Shown here: piece after piece, positions 7,850 through 16,176 of the stretch
Numbering within the stretch: the stretch's first letter is position 1
Layout of the letters: each line of letters opens with the position of its first letter
Source of the DNA: Vulcanimicrobiota bacterium
Lineage (GTDB): Bacteria; Vulcanimicrobiota; Xenobia; Xenobiales; JADMJV01
Reading direction: 5' to 3'
Length of the DNA stretch: 64,000 nt
Assembly: GCA_019637395.1 (NCBI GenBank)
Contig: JAHBVR010000007.1
Coordinates: 1-64,000, forward strand
Translations under genes and position numbers: made by a program
The notes under the pieces: generated by a model
The model's database searches: none
What the model was told of the DNA's origin: nothing
Seen by the model: only the letters and a program-made list of their open reading frames with translations

Positions 7850-8993
7850 TCCGTTTCTTCAAATGCGCGTCTGCCTGAATGGCCCAGGGCTCGACGTTCT
7901 CCCAGGCCTGGACGATGACCAGGAGCCGGCCGCGATAGAAAGCGAGCCAATTTGCGGTTAATTGGGCCTGTTGCTCGCCAAAACGTCCGCTCCGGTAATC
8001 CTTGGGAATGAGAACGTCACCGCGGTCCGCGTTGTATCGGCTGGACTCCTTGACCAGTCGCTCGAGATCGGCACGTGTCTTGAAGGTTAGCCTTTGAAGC
8101 GTTATGGCTTTGCTGCCTGCTCCACTGTAGCCCTGGCCCCGCCAGAACTCCTCGACCATGTCGGCCTCCAGGTGGTCGCCGCCTTTCAATTCGATGTCCT
8201 GCTGGTGGGACCCGCAGTGCACCAGCACCAAATGGTCGGGGTTTTTGCCCAAATCCAACCAGGCCGGCGCGGGCGGGGGAGAAGTCCGGTACCCCACCAA
8301 GGCGGGGTGTTCGGCGTAGCCGTCGGGCACTTGAAACACCGAATCCGGCAGAGGTTTCAGGTTAGCCTCCTCCAGGTCACGGGTGTATTCGACCAGGCCG
8401 TTGCGTTGGTGCTCTTCGCGCAGGACACAATGCCACTCGGGATCGTACCAGCCCAGCCTCAAGTAGTGGAGAGGCTCGATTTTTCCCGCTTTCAAGCCGG
8501 TGCTGGTCTTGATCTCCACCTGCCACTTCCACACGTCTCGGCCTCGCAGTTTGTCCCTAGAAAATTTCAAGCCGGCCGGCGGAGTGTCCCAAACCCACCC
8601 GGTCAGCAAGGGCCAGACCAGATCCATGCGGTAGCGTTGGCGCAAGCCTTGATACGCTTGTTTTCGGGTATTTCCGACCCCCTCGGCCGGCTTCTGGGTG
8701 GCGTCAAAGACGAAGTAGAGCCGATTGGCGGAATCAAGTACCAGCACTTTCCCGTTGTTGGGATAGGGGAAGTCGGCGATGTAACCGTTCTCCCCCAGAT
8801 CGATTCGTTGCTTGCGGACCGGTCCGCTGACGCGCAAAGCGGCCTCGGCGTGTGGCTTCTGCTGGGAGGAAACTCGAATGGTGGCGTTCAGTCCGTAATC
8901 GTCGGGCAGCTTTTCGGGCGGGTGCGAACACGAGCCAAGCATCCCGCTCATAAGGAGGCAGCTCAACTTAAAAATTTTGTCATGGCTTGGCAC
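7833..8993 (-). CDS. Predicted lipoprotein of unknown function (LolA-like style)
   Basis: I place the start at the GTG at 8993 because it gives VPSHDKIFKLSCLLMSGMLG followed by SCSHPPEK, a lipoprotein signal with a plausible G-S-C lipobox. The 386-aa protein shows alternating strands (KQRIDLGENGYIADFPYPNN, LRGRDVWKWQVEIK, HYLRLGWYDPEWHCVLREEH). These recall LolA/DUF4412-type outer-membrane lipoprotein sensors in which a beta-sheet cups a lipid. A C-terminal helical part follows (LERLVKESSRYNADRGD). No specific family can be named. Its 3' end overlaps the Fic relic. Confidence 0.55.
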   Translation of the reverse strand: MPSHDKIFKLSCLLMSGMLGSCSHPPEKLPDDYGLNATIRVSSQQKPHAEAALRVSGPVRKQRIDLGENGYIADFPYPNNGKVLVLDSANRLYFVFDATQKPAEGVGNTRKQAYQGLRQRYRMDLVWPLLTGWVWDTPPAGLKFSRDKLRGRDVWKWQVEIKTSTGLKAGKIEPLHYLRLGWYDPEWHCVLREEHQRNGLVEYTRDLEEANLKPLPDSVFQVPDGYAEHPALVGYRTSPPPAPAWLDLGKNPDHLVLVHCGSHQQDIELKGGDHLEADMVEEFWRGQGYSGAGSKAITLQRLTFKTRADLERLVKESSRYNADRGDVLIPKDYRSGRFGEQQAQLTANWLAFYRGRLLVIVQAWENVEPWAIQADAHLKKRTTEEP

Positions 8994-9384
8994 CAAACCA
9001 CCATAGCATGGAGCGACCCGCTCCTGCACGACCGGCCCCTACTGCCGGCGCTCCCTGGTTCAGTTGCGGGCCAGAAGCGTTGGGCGTCGGAGACCGGGGC
9101 CATGGGGTGCCTGGAGAGCTTCAAGGGCTGTCATTTACTCAAAAAACAGGGGGCGAAGCGTCTTTACCGCGCCTTCCAATACGGGTAAGTTATGGCTTAA
9201 AACCGGCCTTTGCCACAGTTTGCTCAACTGCCCCGCGCGGCAGTCTTCCGCCAGATCCATCCCAATCTTTTGTCCAGCCGCCAGAAACGGGAGGTGCCTC
9301 CATTTGCTTCTCGTTGCCCGGAAGGGCCTTCCGGAAGCCATTAGCCATCTGTCGATAGGGACCATCTTCGGTAATAACTCGCAC

Positions 9385-9960
9385 AAAATGGCCGAGAAGC
9401 TGCCCGAAGGAAACTACCGGCATCTGGTCGTCACGTTGCCAGATGGGCCTGCGCAAACGATTTCAGCTAGACACTCGCCTGCATCGTCAGATCGGACGCC
9501 TGGTCCACCGTGTCATCGCCCGCTGGATGGCCAAGCAGGTCGCCTGCCATTGTAATTTTTGAGAGGAGCGCGACCAGGCGAAGCCCGGGATCATCATAGC
9601 CGTCCAGTCTACCAAATCCTCATCTCGGACGGAGTGTGGTTCCCTGACGGCAGCTACTATACTCTGGGTCACTGAGTGAATTGCGTCACTCGATTCTCAA
9701 GTCCCTGGTGGCGCGCAACTACTTGCAGCCCGAGACGGCGAAACTGCTCGAATCCTCGCCTCTGGACCGCTCCGGCTTCTCGGCCTTTGTCGGAGACCCC
9801 ATCAGCCAGCCGGCCGACCGGCCTCGCCTCCCCGGTCCGCCCCCAAAGTCTGGGACCACGCCTGGGCAACCTGAACCCAAATCAGCCAAATGGGTCAAGT
9901 GGCGAACCCTGATCTTGCGCTCCTGGCCCGTTGACCCTGAACTTTGTCCAGACGGCTCAA
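9385..9960 (+). pseudogene. IS91-family (Y2) transposase relic
   Basis: Fragments in different frames follow the order of IS91-type transposases. They are KLPEGNYRHLVVTLPDG, then LRKRFQLDTRLHRQIGRLVH, then the VSDG-like ISDGVWFPDGSYYTLGH around 9620-9675, then LRHSILKSLVARNYLQPETA with SGFSAFVGDPISQPADR, and finally KWVKWRTLILRSW with an ELCP near 9945. At least three frameshifts and deletions separate them. The N-terminal zinc finger and the catalytic tyrosines were not found. IS91-type elements move by rolling circle and leave no target duplication, so the borders cannot be set. Confidence 0.55.
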
Positions 9961-10322
9961 GAACCTGGGCATCGGACTTTACCCCTCCAGGCCCCGCTCG
10001 CCACCCCCCGCCTGCCCTCGGTCAGGACCTGCTTGACGAGCGCATTTCTGCTCGCACCACGCTCTTGGACACCGAACTGCTCAAATCGGAAGGGGGGCTA
10101 CAACGACCTACCGTCTTTACAACTGCTGATGGGATGCGCGCAGACGATGGCGGCGTACTTCTGGCTGGCGTCGAAGCCATCGGGTAGGCGCAAACTGGCG
10201 GATATGTCCCCGGGCATAAGCAAGACTCCAACCTCAGTGTGAAAGTAGGGCCATTATATTTCCAGACTTGTGAACAAGCTATGCTCCTTTCTTTGTCGAA
10301 AGTACGGAGCAAAGCAGCCTGT
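9961..10322. other. No recognisable gene
   Basis: Between the IS91-type relic and the serine hydrolase I see no convincing frame. The translations are short and proline/serine-rich without motifs. It probably holds decayed element sequence and the 3' flank of the hydrolase gene. Confidence 0.35.
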
Positions 10323-11435
10323 TCAGGGACTGGGGGCGATGGCGGCGGCCAGGAGCTGGAAGGCGTCCACTGCCGGTAAGCCGTGGTCGGTGCCTGTATC
10401 GGTATTGGCCATGACCACGATGGAGATATCCTGCTTGGGCAGATAGGAGATCTGAGTGTTGTAGCCGGGCAGGGTGCCGGCATGGCCGATCCAGCCGTTC
10501 TCTCGGCCGACGCCAAAACAGTAGTGGCGGCCGCCTTTGCTGGAATACGTGTTGGCCAGGAGGCGGGTTCGCTGGGTTTCAGGCTTCAGGGTGGCGCCCC
10601 GCCCCAGGGCCCGGGCCCAGAGGGAGAGGTCGTGAAAGTCGGAGACCGCCTGGCCGGCGCCAGCACCGAAGGTGGGAGACCAGTGGGTGGCGTCGACGGG
10701 TTGGGTGGTGCCGTCGGGCGTGCCCTGCAGGGTGCAGCCGCTCCAGTAGGGTTCCGGCAGCTCAAGACCCATAGGATAGCTGGACCGGGTCATTTTCAGG
10801 GGGTCGAAAAGATGTTTGCGCAAAGCCTCATCCAACGAGGTGCCACGCACTTTTTCCACGATCTTCCCGAGCATTACGAAGTTGGTGTTGCAATATTGAA
10901 AGCCTCTGCCGGGCTCGAAAACGCGCGGGGCGGCGAAGGCGATCTCGAGCAATTCTTCCTCGCTCCAAGCCTTTTCCGGGTGGGCGAAATACTGGTCGGT
11001 GAATTTGTCGGAGAAGGTGTAGCTGGCGATCCCGCTGGACATTCTGCCCAGCATCTCGAGGTTGATCTCCCTGGCCCGAGGAAGGTCGGGAAACCAGCGA
11101 TCGACCGTCTGCTCCAGAGTCAGCTGGCCCTCATCCACCAACTGGAGAATCAAAGTCCCGACCATGGTTTTGGTGATCGACCCGACCCGCGTATGCAGCG
11201 CCAAAGTCGGACGCTCCTTGTTGCCCCAAGCGGTGACTCCACGGATAGACGACCACTCTTCCTTCTCCCCCCGCCACACCCCGGCAATCAGCCCCGGAGA
11301 GCGACCCCTCCGCGTGGCCTGGTCGAGAGCCTGCTCCAGGCGCGTGGTCAGGTCTATAGCCCTGGTACCCAGGGCCGCGCCGGTAGCGAGAAGCCCGGCC
11401 AGAAACTGGCGGCGAGAAGGGTGCGGTAAATCCAT
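10323..11435 (-). CDS. Beta-lactamase-family serine hydrolase (class C/DD-peptidase fold), exported
   Basis: The start at 11435 gives MDLPHPSRRQFLAGLLATGA, a twin-arginine-type signal (RRQFL) with hydrophobic core; an ATG four codons upstream (11447) is also possible. The 370-aa product has the three hallmarks of the fold. They are S-x-x-K in RVGSITKTMVGTLILQLVDE, Y-x-N in FQYCNTNFVMLGKIVEKVRG, and H-x-G in GWIGHAGTLPGY. Such enzymes act in the periplasm or outside as D-alanyl-D-alanine carboxypeptidases, esterases or peptidases; the substrate cannot be told. It is divergent from the membrane protein at 11506. Confidence 0.85.
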   Translation of the reverse strand: MDLPHPSRRQFLAGLLATGAALGTRAIDLTTRLEQALDQATRRGRSPGLIAGVWRGEKEEWSSIRGVTAWGNKERPTLALHTRVGSITKTMVGTLILQLVDEGQLTLEQTVDRWFPDLPRAREINLEMLGRMSSGIASYTFSDKFTDQYFAHPEKAWSEEELLEIAFAAPRVFEPGRGFQYCNTNFVMLGKIVEKVRGTSLDEALRKHLFDPLKMTRSSYPMGLELPEPYWSGCTLQGTPDGTTQPVDATHWSPTFGAGAGQAVSDFHDLSLWARALGRGATLKPETQRTRLLANTYSSKGGRHYCFGVGRENGWIGHAGTLPGYNTQISYLPKQDISIVVMANTDTGTDHGLPAVDAFQLLAAAIAPSP

Positions 11436-11505
11436 AATTCCTCGCATCCCTTTATTTCAGCCAACTCCAAGAAGACTTTGGATTGCTGCGAAGTAATATC
11501 TTCTC

Positions 11506-12063
11506 ATGCTCGACATCTTGCGTGGATTTGTCCCCTGGATCCTCTATTTCGTCTTTTCAGACCCCGATAAAGCCAGGTTGGGCGCGGGACTGGCGCTGGG
11601 CGCGCTAGTTGTGTTGAATTGGCGCGGTTTGATCGGAAGAAAGATTTTAGACCTGGTCACGCTGGTCTTTTTTCTTGCTTTGGTCGGGGCTCTCTCCTTT
11701 GGGAACACCGAGCTGGTGGCGAAATATGCCTTCGTGGCGGCCGGACTGGTCTTAAGCCTGACCGCTCTCGGCTCCGTGGCCCTGGGAACCCCTTTTACTC
11801 TTCAGTACGCCCGTGAGAGCGTTCCCGAGGAACATCAGAACTCTCCTATCTTCTGGACCATCAATAAAGTGATCTCTAGTTTCTGGGGGGTCATCTTCCT
11901 ACTCCAATCAGTCTTCGCGCTTCTTTACCTCGACCACATCGGGAGCGCCACGTTGATGAACGAGATCCTGCCCAACGTGTTGACGGTCGTCGCGGTCATC
12001 TTCACGACCCGTTTTCCGGAATGGTACACGTCGCGCGCTGTGAAGGGAATTCATAAGCCCTAA
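11506..12063 (+). CDS. Integral membrane protein, unknown function
   Basis: The 185-aa protein has about five hydrophobic helices. Examples are FVPWILYFVFSD, ARLGAGLALGALVVLN, ILDLVTLVFFLALVGALSFG and VISSFWGVIFLLQSVFALLY. A conserved-looking soluble loop (GTPFTLQYARESVPEEH) lies between helices. This loop motif recurs in small membrane proteins of unknown function. It is divergent from the serine hydrolase, and the roughly 70-base gap should contain both promoters. Confidence 0.6.
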   Translation: MLDILRGFVPWILYFVFSDPDKARLGAGLALGALVVLNWRGLIGRKILDLVTLVFFLALVGALSFGNTELVAKYAFVAAGLVLSLTALGSVALGTPFTLQYARESVPEEHQNSPIFWTINKVISSFWGVIFLLQSVFALLYLDHIGSATLMNEILPNVLTVVAVIFTTRFPEWYTSRAVKGIHKP

Positions 12064-12091
12064 AAGAACGGACCCAAACCACGGGCGGGCT

Positions 12092-12397
12092 TTGGCGGAA
12101 TCAGCCGGGGGCGGGTCTGGCCTCGGTGGACGCCCAGGGGTCGTGCTCTTTCATGACCAGCGCTTCTTTCGCATGTTTCTCGCGTGGGGCCACCTGATCT
12201 CGACGACTGGCGTCCACACCTCCAAGGTGTTCCTGTTGCTCAATCCCGTGGCGACGCAATCCCGAGAGTTGTTTACCTGGATCTATGCTTCGTTCACCCC
12301 GCTGGTCTATGCCGTTCTTTCCGAGCGCTTGCCAGAGGCGGGCGTTCGAGGGGCTTTGGCGGATCTGCTGCTCCTGGATTGGAGAAAATCGTCATGA
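12092..12397 (+). CDS. Uncertain short protein overlapping the VOC gene
   Basis: An ATG at 12092 opens a 101-aa frame ending in a TGA that overlaps the next gene's ATG (ATGA arrangement), which suggests translational coupling. The C-terminal part (FLAWGHLISTTGVHTSKVFL, then SRELFTWIYASFTPLVYAVL) looks like membrane-associated helices. The first 30 residues are glycine-rich and implausible, so the true start may be further in, or this is the tail of a broken gene. Confidence 0.3.
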   Translation: MAESAGGGSGLGGRPGVVLFHDQRFFRMFLAWGHLISTTGVHTSKVFLLLNPVATQSRELFTWIYASFTPLVYAVLSERLPEAGVRGALADLLLLDWRKSS

Positions 12398-12759
12398 AAC
12401 TGAATCACGTCAATTTGAGCGTTCCCGAAGTGGAAGTTACCGCGGCCTTTTTCGAGGAGCATTTTGGAATGCGGCGCGTAGCCGAACGGGCGGGAATGAT
12501 CGCGGTCATGCTGGATGAGTCGGCCACCGTGCTGACCCTGTCCAACTTTTACAAGGATAGCGAGGTGGCCTATCCGCGCGGTTTCCACGTAGGCTTTTTG
12601 CAGGATAGCCGCGAGGAGGTGGACGCAATGTTTGTGCGCCTGCAAGCGGCCGGGTTTGCTCACGACCGTCCCCGCACCGTGCACGGGACCTGGGGGTTTT
12701 ACTTTGACGCTCCGGGCGGCGTGCAGGTGGAGGTGTCGGTCTTTCAGGGGGCGGCGTGA
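12394..12759 (+). CDS. VOC (glyoxalase/dioxygenase superfamily) protein
   Basis: The start at 12394 gives MKLNHVNLSVPEVEVTAAFF, the first beta-alpha-beta module of the vicinal oxygen chelate fold. It continues MRRVAERAGMIAVMLDESAT, then YPRGFHVGFLQDSREEVDAM, and ends GTWGFYFDAPGGVQVEVSVF. His5, His-x-G-F and the Glu near the C-terminus are the usual metal ligands of such 120-residue proteins. Candidates are glyoxalase-like, fosfomycin/bleomycin-resistance-like or isomerase activities; the sequence does not choose between them. It overlaps the upstream frame by four bases. Confidence 0.8.
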   Translation: MKLNHVNLSVPEVEVTAAFFEEHFGMRRVAERAGMIAVMLDESATVLTLSNFYKDSEVAYPRGFHVGFLQDSREEVDAMFVRLQAAGFAHDRPRTVHGTWGFYFDAPGGVQVEVSVFQGAA

Positions 12760-12777
12760 GCAGCTGGCAGGCTCGCC

Positions 12778-12854
12778 GGAACCGGTGGGCGCAATTCCGG
12801 CACCCGTGGCGGCACCGGAACCGGCGGGCGCAATGCGGCACCCGTGGCGGCACC
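12778..12854 (+). repeat. Two-copy tandem repeat, about 39 bp
   Basis: Units at 12778-12816 (39 bp) and 12817-12854 (38 bp) are nearly identical; both start GGAACCGG and end GGCACCCGTGGCGGCACC. The repeat lies between the VOC stop and the DUF1272 start and is not part of either chosen frame. Confidence 0.7.
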
Positions 12855-12903
12855 GGACGGTTCGCGACAGGACCGGTTCGGCTACTGCGGGAAGTTTCGG
12901 ATC

Positions 12904-13362
12904 ATGTTGGAAATGCGTTCGTCTTGTGAGAAGTGTGGTGCGGCTCTGCCCGCCGATAGTCTGGAGGCGGTAATTTGCTCGTACGAGTGCACCTTCTGTC
13001 GCTCCCACGAGCTGGCGGCCTGCCCCAATTGCCAGGGCGAGCTGGTGCGGCGGCCCACCCGCGTGGCGGCGGCCCGCGTCGGGGTGGTGGTAACGGCGGA
13101 CGGCTACGAGCTGAATCGGGTCGACGGCAGCCGGGGCGAGCTGACGGACCTGCGCCAGGTGGAGATATTGAACGAGGACGAGGTCTACTTCATCCTGATC
13201 GGCCCGGAGAACTCGCTGGTCATTCCTCAGGGCACGCCCGGGGCTGACGAGCTGCTGGTCCATTTGCAGAAGCTGCCGGGGTTTTCCCACCAGCGCTTCT
13301 TGGAGGCCATGGAAGGCCAGGGTCGCTTCGTGTGCTGGGAGCGACCGCCGCTTCAGGCGTGA
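12904..13362 (+). CDS. DUF1272 zinc-ribbon protein with an extra C-terminal domain
   Basis: The ATG at 12904 gives MLEMRSSCEKCGAALPADSL then CSYECTFCRSHELAACPNCQ with GELVRRPTR. This is the complete DUF1272 family, including its cysteine pairs for one or two zinc ions. Typical DUF1272 proteins end there at about 60-80 aa. This one continues for about 90 more residues (VVVTADGYELNRVDGSRGEL, then EVYFILIGPENSLVIPQGTP, then LVHLQKLPGFSHQRFLEAME), a small beta-rich domain. The function of both parts is unknown. The stop overlaps the GTG start of the next gene. Confidence 0.7.
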   Translation: MLEMRSSCEKCGAALPADSLEAVICSYECTFCRSHELAACPNCQGELVRRPTRVAAARVGVVVTADGYELNRVDGSRGELTDLRQVEILNEDEVYFILIGPENSLVIPQGTPGADELLVHLQKLPGFSHQRFLEAMEGQGRFVCWERPPLQA

Positions 13363-14270
13363 AAATGCTGATCCTGGTCGGCATCCTGGCGGTTTGGGCC
13401 GCCGCCTGCCCGCAGCCTGTAAAGGCCGATGAGCTGGGCCAGTGGATGCGCTTACATGAAAGCAGCCGTGGCTGCTATTACCCTGAAAAGCGCCATTGCT
13501 TGTGGACTCGTCAAGCCGATCGGTTCGTATCAACGAACACCCCGGTGGTCTTCTCCGCGGCTCAGGTATCCCAATTGCGGCAGCTCATCCGCAATAGCTC
13601 TCGGGGACGTTCCCATTTTGCGGAAGAAATACAATTGACTCCACAGGCCTTGATGAGGCATCAGCCGGAAATCCTACAGTCCGCAGGCCTGACGGAACTG
13701 CCCCCGAGCCTGGCTGGCTACCTGGACTATTCCAAAGTTCTCGAAACCGCAAAAAGCCTTGCTTTCGACTCCAGTTCTTACAGAAACGAGGTCGAATTCA
13801 AGCTGGAAATAGATGGCGGACCCCTCCTCAGCGTGGAATTCAAAGGTGGTTGGGAGATGGGATTCCCCTGGTTGGTCAGCAGCGGTGAGGAGCACTGGAA
13901 GACTTGCTCGTTGGCGATGATTGACGGGCTCTCAAGTCTGGCTGACTCTAACCGGCGAGCTTTCGCGATTTTCAGGTCACCCGTTCAATGGAAAACCTTT
14001 TGGGATCGAGAGCCCATCGTCGGATATAATCTTTGGCGCGATTTAAAAATGATATCCCAAGAGCTACAGGCGCGCGAAGCTCTTCAGCGAGCGCCGAGTT
14101 ATGATTTGCTGTCAGGTAATTTGCAGTTGAAATCGGTCCAATTGTGGCCGACGGACAACAACGGCGGTGGCGCCTATTATCATTTTGTGGCGATTAGCCC
14201 TGGAGCAATCAAACTGGTCACCCGCCCTGTGAACCTTTCAAAGTGTATCGTCAAGCTTGTTCGGAAGTGA
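13359..14270 (+). CDS. Exported protein of unknown function
   Basis: A GTG at 13359 overlaps the upstream stop (GTGA), and an ATG follows at 13365. Either gives a signal peptide (MLILVGILAVWAAACPQPVK). The 303-aa product has a cysteine-containing N-terminal segment (SSRGCYYPEKRHCLWTRQ) and mixed alpha-beta sequence later (SVEFKGGWEMGFPWLVSSGE, then WPTDNNGGGAYYHFVAISPG). No catalytic motif is visible and I do not recognise the family. GC at third positions is lower than in its neighbours, consistent with an accessory gene. It is likely co-transcribed with the DUF1272 gene. Confidence 0.55.
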   Translation: MKMLILVGILAVWAAACPQPVKADELGQWMRLHESSRGCYYPEKRHCLWTRQADRFVSTNTPVVFSAAQVSQLRQLIRNSSRGRSHFAEEIQLTPQALMRHQPEILQSAGLTELPPSLAGYLDYSKVLETAKSLAFDSSSYRNEVEFKLEIDGGPLLSVEFKGGWEMGFPWLVSSGEEHWKTCSLAMIDGLSSLADSNRRAFAIFRSPVQWKTFWDREPIVGYNLWRDLKMISQELQAREALQRAPSYDLLSGNLQLKSVQLWPTDNNGGGAYYHFVAISPGAIKLVTRPVNLSKCIVKLVRK

Positions 14271-14333
14271 GCCGCCATCCCTGGCTGGGCCGATGGCGTC
14301 AGGGTGCTCCCGGGCGCCATCTCAAACTGAGAC

Positions 14334-14612
14334 ATGGAAGCGAACCGTCCTTTGACAGAGGACTACAACTCGCTGCAACCCTGGGAACGTAGCGGTCTAC
14401 CGGGCCGCCCCGAGTTTCAGATCGACCTGCTGGAGAACGGGAATCATTTTGCGCGAGTTTACCTCAGTCACGCAACTGACCAAAGCCTGATGACCGAGAG
14501 AATGAACGACTTTTCTTACCAGCGGAGCAGCCCCACGGTCGTATTGATCGACCCTCTCGGTGACGAAACGAAAATACGCGCGGTTAAAGGCTCCAACACA
14601 AAGGAGTATTGA
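14334..14612 (+). CDS. Hypothetical 92-aa protein
   Basis: The frame from the ATG at 14334 encodes a soluble acidic protein (PEFQIDLLENGNHFARVYLS, then SSPTVVLIDPLGDETKIRAV). No Shine-Dalgarno sequence stands out and the C-terminus is abrupt, so this may be a fragment. A small immunity-like or accessory protein is possible. No family is recognised. Confidence 0.3.
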   Translation: MEANRPLTEDYNSLQPWERSGLPGRPEFQIDLLENGNHFARVYLSHATDQSLMTERMNDFSYQRSSPTVVLIDPLGDETKIRAVKGSNTKEY

Positions 14613-14920
14613 AGAGCCTCTGCGTTGCTCGTCTCTTACACGGCCACGCCTGCGACCAAACGAATCGTTGCTCGGGCACCGCGACGAAGGTGCTCAGAAT
14701 CTCGAAGGCTCTGGACGAGGGTCAGGGGCTCCGTTCTGGTGTGTTTTGCGCGCCAGTGTTCTGAGAGAATTCCCTCCTCAACAGTTCACGCACTTGGCGC
14801 AGCGTCTTCGGCACTTGCAGCCTCCGCCGCACCGGGCCTGCATACTCGGGTTCGCGCATGATCACGTGAACCAGCAGCCGGGCTGGCCGCCAGCCAAAAC
14901 TCCTTGAGTTGTGTCGGCGC
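14613..14920. other. Gap without a supported gene
   Basis: On the minus strand a frame of about 100 codons reads RLLVHVIMREPEYAGPVRRR then QVRELLRREFSQNTGAQNTP, with no start codon. Its style resembles the tail of a transposase, but I cannot assign it. Nothing convincing is present on the plus strand. Confidence 0.3.
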
Positions 14921-14956
14921 GCCCATAGCGAGGGCTATGCCCATAGCGAGGGCTAT
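14921..14956. repeat. Tandem 18-bp repeat, each unit a small hairpin
   Basis: GCCCATAGCGAGGGCTAT occurs twice in perfect tandem. Each unit contains CATAGC-GAGG-GCTATG (the final G belongs to the next unit), a 6-bp stem with a 4-base loop. It lies immediately beyond the 3' end of the minus-strand gene that ends at 14958. Confidence 0.75.
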
Positions 14957-14957
14957 G

Positions 14958-15671
14958 CTACTTGCCGCCCCAGACTCGGCAGAACAGTTGCAGGGCCACG
15001 ACGCTCCGCAGCGGTGGGTGGGGAATTCCGGCCAGGGCTTGCTTCATTTTGCTTTCCAACTGGGGCCCTGCAGGCGGGTCACTTACGACTGTAAAGAAGT
15101 CCCCATCAGGTCGGAGCTCAACCTGAATCGAGAGATTTCGGGGGACTTTGCCGGCCTGGGCCAGGATTTTCTGACGTGCGTCGATGCAGGCCTTGGTATA
15201 GGCGATAAACTGCTCCGTGGTCAGGCTTTGATGGACGGTATCGTCGTCACTGAGAATCTGGATGCCCTCGCCCGAAATCAGCTCATTCGCCTTCACGTTG
15301 TGAGGTGGAGCCGACCAGAGGTCTTTGGCCGTCTGTTGGACAAAGGGATGAGGGCCCTTGGACGCGGGCTTCTTCGGAAGTCTGGCTTCGTAAAAATCGT
15401 CCACCTGCATCAGCTCGCCCTTCACGAAAATCAAGACCAGGCGGTGATGGGCGCTCTCGAGTAACAGCAACGGATCATCTAGCTCATCAAATCCCCATAG
15501 ACTCCAGAGGAGGTCGCGTTTCTTGACTCCACACCAACTGGCAATTTCCGCGCAGCCGCCGGAATGAACGCCAGACCGGTGCCGCGTTGAGGGTCTTCCT
15601 CTTCCTTTCCCTGACAAGCTGGGCCTGGGCGCAGCCGAGGCTAACGATGCCCAGGCAATTCTTCGACCCAA
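14958..15671 (-). CDS. Hypothetical soluble protein, N-terminus uncertain
   Basis: From about residue 50 the protein is convincing: DLLWSLWGFDELDDPLLLLE, then LVLIFVKGELMQVDDFYEAR, then HQSLTTEQFIAYTKACIDAR, ending RSVVALQLFCRVWGGK. The first 45 residues are Arg/Ser/Gly-rich and lie antisense to a signal peptide on the plus strand, so they are unlikely to be real. No good start codon is visible near the plausible beginning, and the 5' end may have been lost. No family is recognised. Confidence 0.45.
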   Translation of the reverse strand: MGRRIAWASLASAAPRPSLSGKGRGRPSTRHRSGVHSGGCAEIASWCGVKKRDLLWSLWGFDELDDPLLLLESAHHRLVLIFVKGELMQVDDFYEARLPKKPASKGPHPFVQQTAKDLWSAPPHNVKANELISGEGIQILSDDDTVHQSLTTEQFIAYTKACIDARQKILAQAGKVPRNLSIQVELRPDGDFFTVVSDPPAGPQLESKMKQALAGIPHPPLRSVVALQLFCRVWGGK

Positions 15672-15947
15672 GAACGGCAGAAACGAAGTCCTTTGACCTG
15701 CTAGAGTTCCTCAGTCGGGACGTCAGTTGCAACAGACATTCGCCGGACCAACGGACGCCGAATCCAATGGATTCATTTCCTGCGGCCACTGTGCCCGCAG
15801 TTCCCTCCCCTCGACGGCGAATACGAGCTCTGTCTGGACGGTGTTGAGGTCGGCACCGCCAGCTACGTGGGTGGGTCCGCACCCTATTTCAGGGTGCGGA
15901 CCGACGCCGCTACCTCCGCGCGGTTACATTCGGCGCTATCTCCTTAG
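15587..15947 (+). pseudogene. Small secreted protein, frameshifted
   Basis: Translation starts at about 15587 as MRVFLFLSLTSWAWAQPRLT, a signal peptide, and continues FDLLEFLSRDVSCNRHS. Around 15740 the protein-like reading switches frame to RIQWIHFLRPLCPQFPPLDG then EYELCLDGVEVGTASYVGGS, ending at TAG 15945. One frameshift explains it. Similar size and leader to the broken gene at 6970 suggest several small exported genes decaying in this region. Confidence 0.4.
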
Positions 15948-15949
15948 AA

Positions 15950-16176
15950 CGGCGTCGGCAACTTGGTGAACGGTGAAACTGGCGCCCGGGCTGCGGAGCC
16001 AGAGGACGGCCGAGGCGACCTCGTCGGCGCGGCCGGCTGGTGAGTGAGTGCTCGGCTGGGGGTGAGGTTTTGCATCGCCTGGGAGCGGGCAGGCCAAACC
16101 CCCATAGAACGGCCTGGTGGATGGTGAATCCGCCGTCGACCACGAGGAAGCCCTCAAAGGCGGCGAAGCCAGGCAA
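15950..16176 (-). pseudogene. Short-chain dehydrogenase C-terminal fragments, partly duplicated
   Basis: On the minus strand one fragment reads EGFLVVDGGFTIHQAVL. About 60 bases further on, another reads GRADEVASAVLWLRSPGASF followed by TVHQVADAVLRR. Together they carry the classic end of SDR enzymes (P-x-E-V-A-x-x-V-x-W-L-x-S-x-x-A-S-F..LVVDGG). Both end in FT-I/V-HQ..AVL, as if two diverged 3' ends of the same gene were joined after deletions. There is no Rossmann domain, so it is a relic. Confidence 0.4.

Noticed and set aside
8094-9188. A 364-codon plus-strand frame opposite the lipoprotein at 7833-8993
   Set aside because: The minus strand gives a lipoprotein signal and protein-like composition. 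The plus translation is His/Gln/Val-rich with no motif and no start signals.
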